A program made the translations under genes and the position numbers. This document shows, one piece after another, positions 36,659 through 44,199 of a DNA stretch of 64,000 nucleotides (its first letter is position 1; the number at the start of each line of letters is the position of its first letter). Source of the stretch: Rhodonellum psychrophilum GCM71 = DSM 17998 (GTDB lineage Bacteria; Bacteroidota; Bacteroidia; Cytophagales; Cyclobacteriaceae); NCBI RefSeq assembly GCF_000381545.1, contig NZ_KB906690.1, forward strand, positions 49,482 to 113,481, in the 5' to 3' direction. The notes below the pieces were generated by a model that saw only the letters and a program-made list of their open reading frames with translations, searched no databases and had not been told where the DNA came from.

Positions 36659-37819
36659 TTAGATACTTTCCTCTTTTATGCCCACTCTAAACAATCTAAA
36701 ATAATCCTCCTCCACTTCTTCGTTGGGTATTTCCATCATCCAAAGCTCGCCATTTCGTAGTAGCATACTGCTTGGCTCAAGTCCATCGGGAACAAAATCG
36801 TTGAGGACATTTCCAAGTGAATCTAAAATGGCAAGACGAGAGGGATACTTTTTTAGCATCTTTTCCCGAAAATGGATTGCTTCTTCAGGTGACTTATTTT
36901 CAAAACTCTTTTCTGTGTCTAATGCATCATATCCAGGAAAATATCCCAGTATGAAATATTCACCTAGACGCTTAATATTCTCAATCCTCCCAGATGTAAA
37001 TACCATTCCGATATATTTGAAGTCATTTGGATCATCAGAACCTTTTCCAAAATAATAATTGGGTAATTTTAGGGAAATAGAATGTTTTACCTTAAAAGGT
37101 TCATTGGCCTCATAGACATAAATTTTAGGCTCAGAACCGAACGCAACATAAATATAATCATCATAATGAGTGAACACAGGAAACCACGAAGCAGAAAAAA
37201 AATAATTGCCATTCAAAAAAATACTATTTTCAGGGAACCCAATGATTGGAGTTCTTTTACCCACCTCAGTGTCAAATAAAGACAATAATTTATGGCCTTC
37301 ATATTGCGCGGTCTCGGAAGGCCTTGATTCTTGGTTAACATAAAGGTAAAAATCGGAAATTTTTTCCATTCCAAACCCCATTGCAATCCTTGATTCGCTT
37401 GGCACTTTAAAATCATCGTATTTTATTAAAGACAAAAGATTTCCGTCAAAATCATAAGTCAAAAAACCACGATATCCATATACTAAAAATGAATTAGTTC
37501 CATTAATTTTTATGGTACTCATTAATCCCCCATAAGTATCCGGCATTTCCCCAAATTTGGAAAAAGACGAACGAATATCCCCCTCAAAATCTGCTATAAA
37601 GATCTCTTCAGAAAACTCTTTGTGCTCCATAAAAAGTACTGTTCCAGATTTCGGATCCACATCGTGAACAGTGGGGTTTCCAATATAATCAATACGAATA
37701 CTGTCCAGCTTTTCAAGCGATATAACAATTAATGATTCAACAACTTCTATTTTCGACGTTTTAAGGTTACATGAATACAGAGAAAATAAGAGCAAAAATA
37801 CTAAACACTTAAATTTCAT
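36659..37819 (-). CDS. Six-bladed beta-propeller lipoprotein, cassette 4
   Basis: A 386-residue lipoprotein with signal MKFKCLVFLLLFSLYSC (Cys17). Propeller-like repeats include HDVDPKSGTVLFMEHKEFSE and IRSSFSKFGEMPDTYGGLMS, equivalent to the GEGPxEY landmark of the other copies but diverged. It lies between peptide 4 and the ABC transporter gene (68 bases downstream). This links the peptide-propeller cassette to the export operon. Confidence 0.75.
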   Translation of the reverse strand: MKFKCLVFLLLFSLYSCNLKTSKIEVVESLIVISLEKLDSIRIDYIGNPTVHDVDPKSGTVLFMEHKEFSEEIFIADFEGDIRSSFSKFGEMPDTYGGLMSTIKINGTNSFLVYGYRGFLTYDFDGNLLSLIKYDDFKVPSESRIAMGFGMEKISDFYLYVNQESRPSETAQYEGHKLLSLFDTEVGKRTPIIGFPENSIFLNGNYFFSASWFPVFTHYDDYIYVAFGSEPKIYVYEANEPFKVKHSISLKLPNYYFGKGSDDPNDFKYIGMVFTSGRIENIKRLGEYFILGYFPGYDALDTEKSFENKSPEEAIHFREKMLKKYPSRLAILDSLGNVLNDFVPDGLEPSSMLLRNGELWMMEIPNEEVEEDYFRLFRVGIKEESI

Positions 37820-37892
37820 AAAACTTTAAGGATTATTAAATATACAGTACAAAATTCTTGAATTTATACAATTCTATAAAAAGCCATTTCAA

Positions 37893-37916
37893 GGGGTTAG
37901 GAGTAAACCTAACCCC
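37893..37916 (-). terminator. Hairpin between peptide 4 and its propeller gene
   Basis: Arms GGGGTTAGG (37893-37901) and CCTAACCCC (37908-37916). The same core sequence occurs in the cassette 1 hairpin. Confidence 0.65.
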
Positions 37917-37924
37917 AAGGAAAA

Positions 37925-38158
37925 TCAACAATAACTGGCAGATCCACCATTTGAAAGACAGCTGCCACAGCACCAATTGCCCCCTCCATTTGCATATGCA
38001 CCTTGTGCCTGTGAAGATGACATTCCGCACCAAACCTGACCACTTGGGTGTCTATACCCACAGCTACCCCCATACCCGCCAGTAATCTTCTTCATTTGAC
38101 TTCTCTCCAGTACCTCATCGGAAGTTAGCCTTAGCATTTCTAAATTAAATTTTTTCAT
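37925..38158 (-). CDS. Double-glycine-leader cysteine-rich peptide precursor 4
   Basis: A 77-residue precursor, leader ending RLTSDEVLERSQMKKITGG. The 49-residue Gly/Ser-rich core has six Cys as C-x10-C-x18-CC-x2-C-x9-C (segments YGGSCGYRHPSGQVWCG and GGGNWCCGSCLSNGGSASYC). The order C-C-CC-C-C is the same as in peptides 2 and 3, with longer loops. Unlike the others it has no K-I-F element; it starts only 21 bases after the broken cassette 5 propeller gene, so it may be read through from cassette 5. Confidence 0.8.
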   Translation of the reverse strand: MKKFNLEMLRLTSDEVLERSQMKKITGGYGGSCGYRHPSGQVWCGMSSSQAQGAYANGGGNWCCGSCLSNGGSASYC

Positions 38159-38179
38159 ATTTTTGATTTTATAGAAAAA

Positions 38180-39360
38180 TTATTTTAAGGTCACTTTATA
38201 ACGATAAAAAACATTGTAATCCAATTCTTTATTTTGATTAGGCTTGATATATAAAATATCATCTGCATCTATAAAATGTAGTACACCCGGAACAGGAAGT
38301 TCTGAAATGCCTCCTTGATTGCCATTTTTATCCGTCAGAATATATTTGGATTTCCAATGCTTTTGCAGTGCTTCCCAGTATTTAGGATCATTTTGGAAAT
38401 CCTCTCCTTTTGCCCGAAATGAATCATAAATATCCTGAGGCACTTCAGTGTGAAATTCTACCAAAAAGTAATCCCCCCCGCTAAATAGCTGTGTGAAAAG
38501 CGGATATAAAAAATATTCATTATTGGCGTTGAAGATTAAATTCTCATTTCGCTCCGGGTGGAAAAGTGAAATCTGAGAAATTGGAGAAAGACTTGTGCCA
38601 TTTAACTCATAAAAAAACAGCTGATTGCCAACACTTGGAAGTACGGCAACTATTTGATCAGTTTTAGAAACCTGCACATAGGAATTTTTTAATCCCACCC
38701 ACTTTTGCTCAAGTCTTGGCTTCCAAGTTTCGGGATATAATATTCTGAATCTACATCATAAATATACCCAATTTCTGTACTTTCATATAAACTACAATTT
38801 TCAGGATTTTCGGTTAGAAGCTGTTCGTCAATCAAATTTAGATCCTGACCTACAATTAAGGTCTTTCCATCTTTTTCAAAGATTGAGAAACTCCTATGTG
38901 AATTGTAAATAGTAAGAAAATTTAAATTCTTTGTGAGCGCGGGACTTTGGCCTATTTTTTTAAAATTCTGATTAAAAAAATTAAACTTATGCTCTGAAGA
39001 TATTTCCTTTATTACGATTCCATCCTGCCAAAAAGCCACTTCTAAAGGAGAATCTACTTTATCCGGGCCTTCTCCATTAGGTTCACAACGTGAAATTATT
39101 TTCCCCTCCAGATCTGTAAGAATCAACTCTTTCATCTGCTTCTCATTGAAAAGGAGTTGCTCAGTATTCTCATTTTTGTCAGCTAAATAAAGTTCAAATA
39201 ATGATTCTACCATGAGGGAATCCAAAAACTCAAATTCAACTCTAACTTCATAAGAAGTAATATTATTACCGTTCTGCCCCGTTCCGCAAGCACTAAAAGA
39301 AAATATTAAAAAAAAATAAAAGAGAATTTTGACCATAGTAAAAATTTTTTTGGTAATCAT
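38180..39360 (-). pseudogene. Six-bladed beta-propeller lipoprotein, cassette 5, broken by a frameshift
   Basis: Residues 1-223 are encoded at 38689-39360 (lipobox FSFSACGTG; landmark SRCEPNGEGPDKVDS). The remainder is in the next frame at 38180-38698, where the frame is open upstream of its ATG as YPETWKPRLEQKWVGLKNSY. Dropping one base near CCCGAA at ~38731-38735 explains the break. Repaired, the protein would have about 390 residues, as in the other cassettes. A homopolymer sequencing error is possible. Confidence 0.75.
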
Positions 39361-39402
39361 TTAATATCACTAAGGTTTTAGCATAACAAATAATAAGAAC
39401 AC

Positions 39403-39436
39403 AAAACCGCACTGATTTAATAAACAGCGCAGTTTT
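39403..39436 (-). terminator. Hairpin between peptide 5 and its propeller gene
   Basis: Arms 39403-39414 and 39425-39436; on the transcript AAAACTGCGCTG pairs with CAGTGCGGTTTT over 12 bp with G-U pairs. Confidence 0.65.
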
Positions 39437-39451
39437 ATGATAAGATTAATT

Positions 39452-39640
39452 TTAACAAGCCGTTCGAGTTCCAAAAGAACACTTGCAATCTGTTTGACAT
39501 GGTACACAGGCACTACAACCTCCTGTTGTGCAACATTTATACCTCCCCCCCCCATAGCCGCCAGTTATCTTTTTCATCTGACTTCTCTCCAGTACTTCTT
39601 CCGAAGTAAGCCTTAACATTTCAATACTTAACTTTTTCAT
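39452..39640 (-). CDS. Double-glycine-leader cysteine-rich peptide precursor 5
   Basis: A 62-residue precursor, leader ending RLTSEEVLERSQMKKITGG. The 34-residue core is the most Cys-dense, with eight Cys: YGGGRYKCCTTGGCSACVP then CQTDCKCSFGTRTAC. The three Gly codons after the first Tyr form a run of nine G on the coding strand (39545-39553), so slippage there would alter the core. Followed by a hairpin and the frameshifted cassette 5 propeller; preceded by element d, 54 bases upstream. Confidence 0.8.
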   Translation of the reverse strand: MKKLSIEMLRLTSEEVLERSQMKKITGGYGGGRYKCCTTGGCSACVPCQTDCKCSFGTRTAC

Positions 39641-39694
39641 AGTTTTTTTTTTTTACTTGTTGAACAGTGAACAAATCGTTAATCAACTCCAATT

Positions 39695-39754
39695 TTACTC
39701 CTGATATTTAAGGTCAACAAGAGCACGTGACCATTCGTCGCGACAAAATATTTT
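39695..39754 (-). other. Conserved K-I-F-x-R-D-E-W-S element, copy d (diverged)
   Basis: The frame reads KIFCRDEWSRALVDLKYQE then stop. Phe and Asp codons are synonymous variants of those in other copies. This is the most divergent copy, and its distance to the peptide ATG is longer (54 bases). No start codon is in frame. Confidence 0.45.
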
Positions 39755-39816
39755 TAAATGTATTTAACATATTTAATAGCCTTTCATATAAAAGTTAATT
39801 ATAAAATACATGTAGC

Positions 39817-41076
39817 TTATTTGCTGATAGGTTTTAATTCAAAAATCTTTCCACAGTAAAAATCTCTTTCTACCTCATTTTCATAAATAAAAAGAAATCT
39901 ATTTTCGCCTAAATAGGATATCCCACGCCCAAATGAAGGATGTCCATGGTGCTTGGGTAATTCAATCCGACTTTCATTACCGTCTTCAAAATCTTCTATA
40001 AATCCAAAAAACAATGATTCCTGAGCCTCATCTGCATCACTATCATACATATTGATGTTTTTTCCTTGACCATATATGAAAAACAGTCGATTATCCTCTA
40101 GCGAAACCACATAACTTAAAGTGCTGTTTATCTCAGCTGCTCTATTAAATTCCATATGGTTTTCAAACGTTATAGATTTATAATCCAAACCAATAGGTTT
40201 TTTAAAATCTTGAATAAGAACCTTTTTTTTACTGATTGGAAAATTAGATTCACCAATCTTATATTTATAAATCGTTGGAAATAAGTGGAAATAAGTGCTT
40301 ACAACTCCCTTATCCAAAAAAATTCTTGGCTTATAATTATTAAACTTTAATTGAGAAAACAACATGCTTGACGTATCCAACCGGCCGTGTGAATCAATTT
40401 CAAATTCATCAGTAACAGAAGAATATCTGTAATGAAACCAAATGGGAATCGTATCCAAAACGGCATGGTAGTCTTCCCTAAAACCAAGATCATCTAAGTG
40501 TACGCTAGGGACCACAAAACTATTTTTATCGATAAAATAAATGTCATTATATGGAATTCCCCCTCTGCGGCTAAAATTCGGATCATTATATGGAATGCTT
40601 TTCACCCATTCCCCGAGAAAATTGATGTACGTTAGTTTTTTGTCATCCATGAATATTATATGACCATCGTGGATGGTAACAAAAAACAAAATTTCGCTGT
40701 ACTCTTTTGGTCCCTCTCCTTGCTGTTTAATGGATTTTTGAATCTTGCCCATTGAATCAAGTAGATGAAAGGTTTGATCAAGATAACTGTACGCCAACAA
40801 ATGGCCATCTATCATTTTAGGGGAAACTAATCCAAATTCATAGGGTATATCTACTTTGACTGAATCTACCAATTCAAAAAAGTAACCTTTTTTTATTTCG
40901 TCTATTCGATCGGTATTTTTGCATGAAGAAAAAAAGATGGGAATTGAAATCAAAAAAATTAAAAAAAATAAACCCCTGAAAATATGGCGAGCTGCTGAGT
41001 GGAATTTGATCCATCTTTGGAAGTTTGAGAAAGAAATGTCCACCATAAGTATTTTGTTTTTTTGATAATTTTGCAA
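39817..41076 (-). CDS. Six-bladed beta-propeller lipoprotein, cassette 6
   Basis: A 419-residue protein; an ATG ten codons in (41046) is an alternative start. A long N-terminal segment leads to a hydrophobic stretch and the lipobox SIPIFFSSCKN (Cys52 in the long form). The landmark SIKQQGEGPKEYSEILFF and repeated beta segments match the cassette 1 type. It lies after peptide 6 and its hairpin. It is the longest copy because of the extended N-terminus. Confidence 0.72.
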   Translation of the reverse strand: MQNYQKNKILMVDISFSNFQRWIKFHSAARHIFRGLFFLIFLISIPIFFSSCKNTDRIDEIKKGYFFELVDSVKVDIPYEFGLVSPKMIDGHLLAYSYLDQTFHLLDSMGKIQKSIKQQGEGPKEYSEILFFVTIHDGHIIFMDDKKLTYINFLGEWVKSIPYNDPNFSRRGGIPYNDIYFIDKNSFVVPSVHLDDLGFREDYHAVLDTIPIWFHYRYSSVTDEFEIDSHGRLDTSSMLFSQLKFNNYKPRIFLDKGVVSTYFHLFPTIYKYKIGESNFPISKKKVLIQDFKKPIGLDYKSITFENHMEFNRAAEINSTLSYVVSLEDNRLFFIYGQGKNINMYDSDADEAQESLFFGFIEDFEDGNESRIELPKHHGHPSFGRGISYLGENRFLFIYENEVERDFYCGKIFELKPISK

Positions 41077-41107
41077 TAGACTTAAAAACGTTCTGGAAAT
41101 TTTAAAA

Positions 41108-41134
41108 AAGAAGGCCGAAAATATCAGCCTTCTT
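41108..41134 (-). terminator. Hairpin between peptide 6 and its propeller gene
   Basis: Arms AAGAAGGC (41108-41115) and GCCTTCTT (41127-41134) with an 11-base loop, followed by T residues on the minus strand. Confidence 0.7.
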
Positions 41135-41157
41135 AAGATTTTATCAGATTCTAAAAT

Positions 41158-41385
41158 TTAACAATTTGATTGTACTGATCCCGACCCATAACTAGCAGTG
41201 CAACACCGGTTCCCTCCTTGTTCTACCAAGTCATCTGAACAAGTAGCTATACTAGAACCTCCTCCAGATCTTGAACAGTCACACATAGTAAAGCTTATGT
41301 CTCCTCCAGTAATTTTCTTCATCTGACTTCTTCCAAGCACTTCCTCAGAAGTAAGTCTTAGCATTTCTAAATTAAATTTTTTCAT
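41158..41385 (-). CDS. Double-glycine-leader cysteine-rich peptide precursor 6
   Basis: A 75-residue precursor, leader ending RLTSEEVLGRSQMKKITGG. The 47-residue core has six Cys in the order C-x-C, C, CC, C (segments DISFTMCDCSRSGGGSSIAT, CSDDLVEQGGNRCCTASYGS and GSVQSNC), a different framework from peptides 2-4. It is probably the first peptide gene of the array in transcription order, preceded by element e and the relic of a disulfide-forming protein. Confidence 0.8.
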   Translation of the reverse strand: MKKFNLEMLRLTSEEVLGRSQMKKITGGDISFTMCDCSRSGGGSSIATCSDDLVEQGGNRCCTASYGSGSVQSNC

Positions 41386-41406
41386 AATTTTAGATTTTAT
41401 TGAATG

Positions 41407-41469
41407 TTAAAATCTCCGGACATTTAAGTCACCCGATATTTGTGACCATTCATAGCGACTGAAGATTTT
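41407..41469 (-). other. Conserved K-I-F-x-R-D-E-W-S element, copy e
   Basis: The frame reads KIFSRYEWSQISGDLNVRRF then stop, 21 bases before the peptide 6 ATG (Asp to Tyr change). No canonical start is in frame. Confidence 0.5.
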
Positions 41470-41489
41470 TAGGGCCCGTTTGCCTGTTT

Positions 41490-42002
41490 CTATTCCAAAA
41501 CATATTTCAAATCCTCCACAGCATAAGCTTTGGGCAACTCATGGCCATCGATGAAAATGGTGGGCGTATAGGTAATATTTTCTAATTCGCTCCAAGAAAG
41601 CATGGACTGAATATTGGCTTCCTGTGCTTTCAGTTCCCCATTCATAGGATACTTTGAAGCAAAGGCAGCATAATCCTTCTTTTCGGCGAGATACCAATCG
41701 TCCAGAGCCTTCTTGGTTTCTTCAGGATTCCCTTTGTCCGCTATGGCCATAATATGCCTGACTGTTTTCAGATGGAGCGCATCCCCTCCACCCGGTACAA
41801 ATATGATCTAAAGGTCAATTTCCGAAAGTTTCAGCCCAAGGCTATCTATCTTATATTGTTTCAAGATGTCCGAAAGAGAAAGCAGACTTTGCGGTTCAGG
41901 GTGGGATTCCACTTTTTCCTTCAAAAAACCTTTCGTAAAAGGAACATCCATCGAGTGTAGGATTTTCTTTACGATCAAATAATGATTCTCCATAAAAAAC
42001 AT
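41490..42002 (-). pseudogene. Deleted VKOR/thioredoxin-type disulfide-forming protein
   Basis: The first ~64 residues (VKKILHSMDVPFTKGFLKEK, SLLSLSDILKQYKIDSLGLK) match the N-terminal C39-like domain of Bacteroidota vitamin K epoxide reductase/thioredoxin fusions. After a TAG at 41808 the same frame continues as FVPGGGDALHLKTVRHIMAI and then KKALDDWYLAEKKDYAAFAS to TYTPTIFIDGHELPKAYAVE, the C-terminal thioredoxin (DsbA-like) part. The VKOR membrane core and the CxxC are deleted. The parent would have formed disulfides in the exported cysteine-rich peptides. Confidence 0.75.
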
Positions 42003-42372
42003 TGGTTAAAAAAGCCTATTCATCTGAAACAATCTCTTTAAAAAGATTACTTACGTTGTCAAACCTAAAAATTAATTTTATTAAATCTTAAAATAGTTTG
42101 TGCGCCAACCTACAGTTTTACAGACAATTGCATTATCCAAATAGCCGAAACAGAATAATATTTTTAAAACCTTCGTTTACCCCCCCCTGTTTCAACTAAA
42201 TCAACAAGTAAAAGTAGAATTCACCAAATCATTGCCTTTTTTTGATGATGTTGAAAAATATTTGAGTCCAATTTTTGTTTTTCGGCTAAAACAAAAAAGC
42301 CGACTGGAATAATTTATGGGCAAAATTGGGTATATTTTACTTGATTTTCTACACCTCTAAACCTCTCCGACC
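42003..42372. other. AT-rich intergenic stretch at the edge of the peptide region
   Basis: About 370 bases between the disulfide-protein relic (minus) and the ArsC-like gene (plus). It has C runs (42181-42188) but no gene. It must hold promoters for both directions; no element matching the consensus well was seen. Confidence 0.4.
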
Positions 42373-42768
42373 ATGTTTGAACTTGGAAAAAATGAAATCA
42401 AATTTCTTTACAACAGTACTAAATTGGAGGATCGGGAAGCTTATGCCTATGTTTTGACCTTGCATAAACATATTGTCAATGAGCTCGATATTGCTAAAAA
42501 CGAAATGACCCCCACACAGTTCTCAGAATTGGCGAGAAGGTTAGACGTTAGCATAATCGATTTATTCGACAAGAAATCCGAGTATTTCAAAGACAACATT
42601 GAAGGAAAGGATATAGCAGAAACAGATCTTCTTACAATTCTGGTCAAAGAAAAATCCGCCTTAAGAACACCTATCCTGATTACTGAAGATGGGGCCAAAG
42701 TAATTGCATATCCCAGGGATACCATTAAAATGGACATGGATTTTAATGGGACTAATGGGGAAATATGA
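42373..42768 (+). CDS. ArsC/Spx-like thioredoxin-fold protein without catalytic Cys
   Basis: A 131-residue protein with ArsC-family layout: the N-terminal strand (EIKFLYNSTKLEDREAYAYV), helix-rich middle (MTPTQFSELARRLDVSIIDL) and C-terminal LLTILVKEKSALRTPILITE, matching the RPI/TPI cis-Pro block. The CxxxxxR motif is replaced by NSTKLEDR, so Cys is absent and arsenate reduction is not expected. A regulatory or binding role like Spx is possible but unproven. Monocistronic; next gene 257 bases away. Confidence 0.65.
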   Translation: MFELGKNEIKFLYNSTKLEDREAYAYVLTLHKHIVNELDIAKNEMTPTQFSELARRLDVSIIDLFDKKSEYFKDNIEGKDIAETDLLTILVKEKSALRTPILITEDGAKVIAYPRDTIKMDMDFNGTNGEI

Positions 42769-43025
42769 ATTTCTGCAGGCTGGGACCTAACATATCAAAA
42801 GAAATAACCCATTAAGATCAAGTAGCTTTCTCCCGAAGAATGCCCAGTTTTTGATCTCCAATTAGGCAGCGTCACAGTTTTTTTAAATGGTTTTCTACAA
42901 CTGAGTCCAAATCTCAGTACCATTTTTATTTTTCAAATCCCAAATCCCGGCTAACATCCAAGATAAAAAAACAAAGAGGCATTGATCCTGTTACTTAATT
43001 ATCATTAACAATAAAAAACTTAATT

Positions 43026-43223
43026 ATGGCAGAATCAAACGGAAACATTCAGTCTTGGCCAGATTTGGCCATTGGTCTTTACGAACAACTCACAGGTAAA
43101 GGAGCGGTGATCTCCTATGAATTTGAAAATTTTGTGATCGGAGTTCCCCGAGAAGTAGGGTCAGATGACGTCACCAATTGGAGAATTAGCGGAAAATTGA
43201 AAATTTCAACAACCGAAAAATAA
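43026..43223 (+). CDS. Small protein of unknown function
   Basis: A 65-residue soluble protein (MAESNGNIQSWPDLAIGLYE ... ISGKLKISTTEK) with no signal peptide, membrane helix or recognised motif. The WPDLAIGLYEQLTGKGAVIS stretch looks like a short helix-strand unit. Its stop overlaps the ATG of the next gene by one base (TAATG), so the pair is translated together. I do not recognise the family. Confidence 0.6.
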   Translation: MAESNGNIQSWPDLAIGLYEQLTGKGAVISYEFENFVIGVPREVGSDDVTNWRISGKLKISTTEK

Positions 43224-43513
43224 TGAAACAAATACAGCTGATTTCTGATCTGCATATTGAAGGAGACAACTTCAAAATCGATGTTTTTAGCAACGAGGAA
43301 GAAATTTCAGTGGCTATTCAAGGTGCATCTGTACCCAAAATTGGATTCCCCTTAAAGAAATCATTCTCTATTTTACGAAAACTACCCTTCAACACAGCTC
43401 AAAAAGTTTCAGTATTGTACAATCAAAAAGAGATCTACCATTCCGGTAAATCTCTTTTTTTAAGATATGATTTAATTTTTTTTCTGAAAACAATTCTGAA
43501 AAACCTGATTTAG
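43223..43513 (+). CDS. Small protein of unknown function, coupled to the preceding gene
   Basis: A 96-residue protein with a beta-rich N-terminal half (MKQIQLISDLHIEGDNFKID, EEISVAIQGASVPKIGFPLK) and a hydrophobic basic C-terminus (FLRYDLIFFLKTILKNLI) that could lie on a membrane. No family recognised. Its TAG overlaps the stop of the convergent ABC ATPase gene by a few bases. Confidence 0.55.
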   Translation: MKQIQLISDLHIEGDNFKIDVFSNEEEISVAIQGASVPKIGFPLKKSFSILRKLPFNTAQKVSVLYNQKEIYHSGKSLFLRYDLIFFLKTILKNLI

Positions 43514-44199
43514 GTCCCAAAATAAGTATTCAATTCCTCCACCATCAACTCCTTTTCTTGGAGGTCTTTGATTACTTTTCCCTTTTCCAAAAGCACAATC
43601 CTGTCGCAGATTTCTGTAACATGGACAAGATCATGGCTTGAAATCAAAAATGTGGTATTTGGACTTTCCTGCACCACCAGTTTTTTTAAGCGGTTTTGGG
43701 AACTGGGATCAAGGTTTTCAAAGGGCTCATCCAGCATCACCACATCGGGATTGCCCATCATGGCGGCGACTATCCCGACTTTTTTCAGATTTCCTTTTGA
43801 CAAATCCCGGATGTATTTTTTCTTGCCCAGAATCTCCCCATTGAAAAATTCTGTGAATTTGTCCAAATGCAGCATGAGATCCTCCTTGGAAAGACCGTAA
43901 ATTTTTCGCAGAGTTTCGAAATATTCATCCGGGGTCAAGTAGGAAAGCAACATGTGCTCATCCAGAAAAGCGCCGACTTTGGATTTCCAGGCCTCTCCCT
44001 TGCTCACATCTTCTCCATCCACCATCACAGCCCCGGCACTGGCCCTGACCAAATCCAGCATGATCCTGAAAAGGGTCGTCTTTCCCGCACCATTGTTGCC
44101 TACCAGCCCAAAGCACTGGTTCTTGGAGATGTCAAGCGATTCCACATCCAACACGATGGCTTCCTTGTATTGTTTTTTGAGTCCTTGTATGCTGATCAT
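43510..44199 (-). CDS. ABC transporter ATP-binding protein (ABC-2 type)
   Basis: A 229-residue ATPase. Walker A GLVGNNGAGKTTLFRI lies near residue 30. The signature is modified (LSKGNLKKVGIVAAMMG in place of LSGGQ), as in many DrrA/CcmA-like ATPases. Walker B PDVVMLDEPFENLDPSSQ and the H-loop ISSHDLVHV are present. Its ATG overlaps the stop of the membrane gene upstream by four bases, so it forms a two-gene exporter with it. Substrate unknown. Confidence 0.92.
   Translation of the reverse strand: MISIQGLKKQYKEAIVLDVESLDISKNQCFGLVGNNGAGKTTLFRIMLDLVRASAGAVMVDGEDVSKGEAWKSKVGAFLDEHMLLSYLTPDEYFETLRKIYGLSKEDLMLHLDKFTEFFNGEILGKKKYIRDLSKGNLKKVGIVAAMMGNPDVVMLDEPFENLDPSSQNRLKKLVVQESPNTTFLISSHDLVHVTEICDRIVLLEKGKVIKDLQEKELMVEELNTYFGT

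Noticed and set aside
27606..41385. Repeated leader-coding segments as a CRISPR array
   Set aside because: The repeats are in coding frames about 1.5-7 kb apart with whole genes between them; no spacer structure and no cas genes.
26354..42002. Lanthipeptide or sactipeptide cluster
   Set aside because: No LanB/LanC/LanM, radical-SAM or YcaO-type gene is encoded. Cys without matching Ser/Thr-rich dehydration pattern points to disulfides instead.
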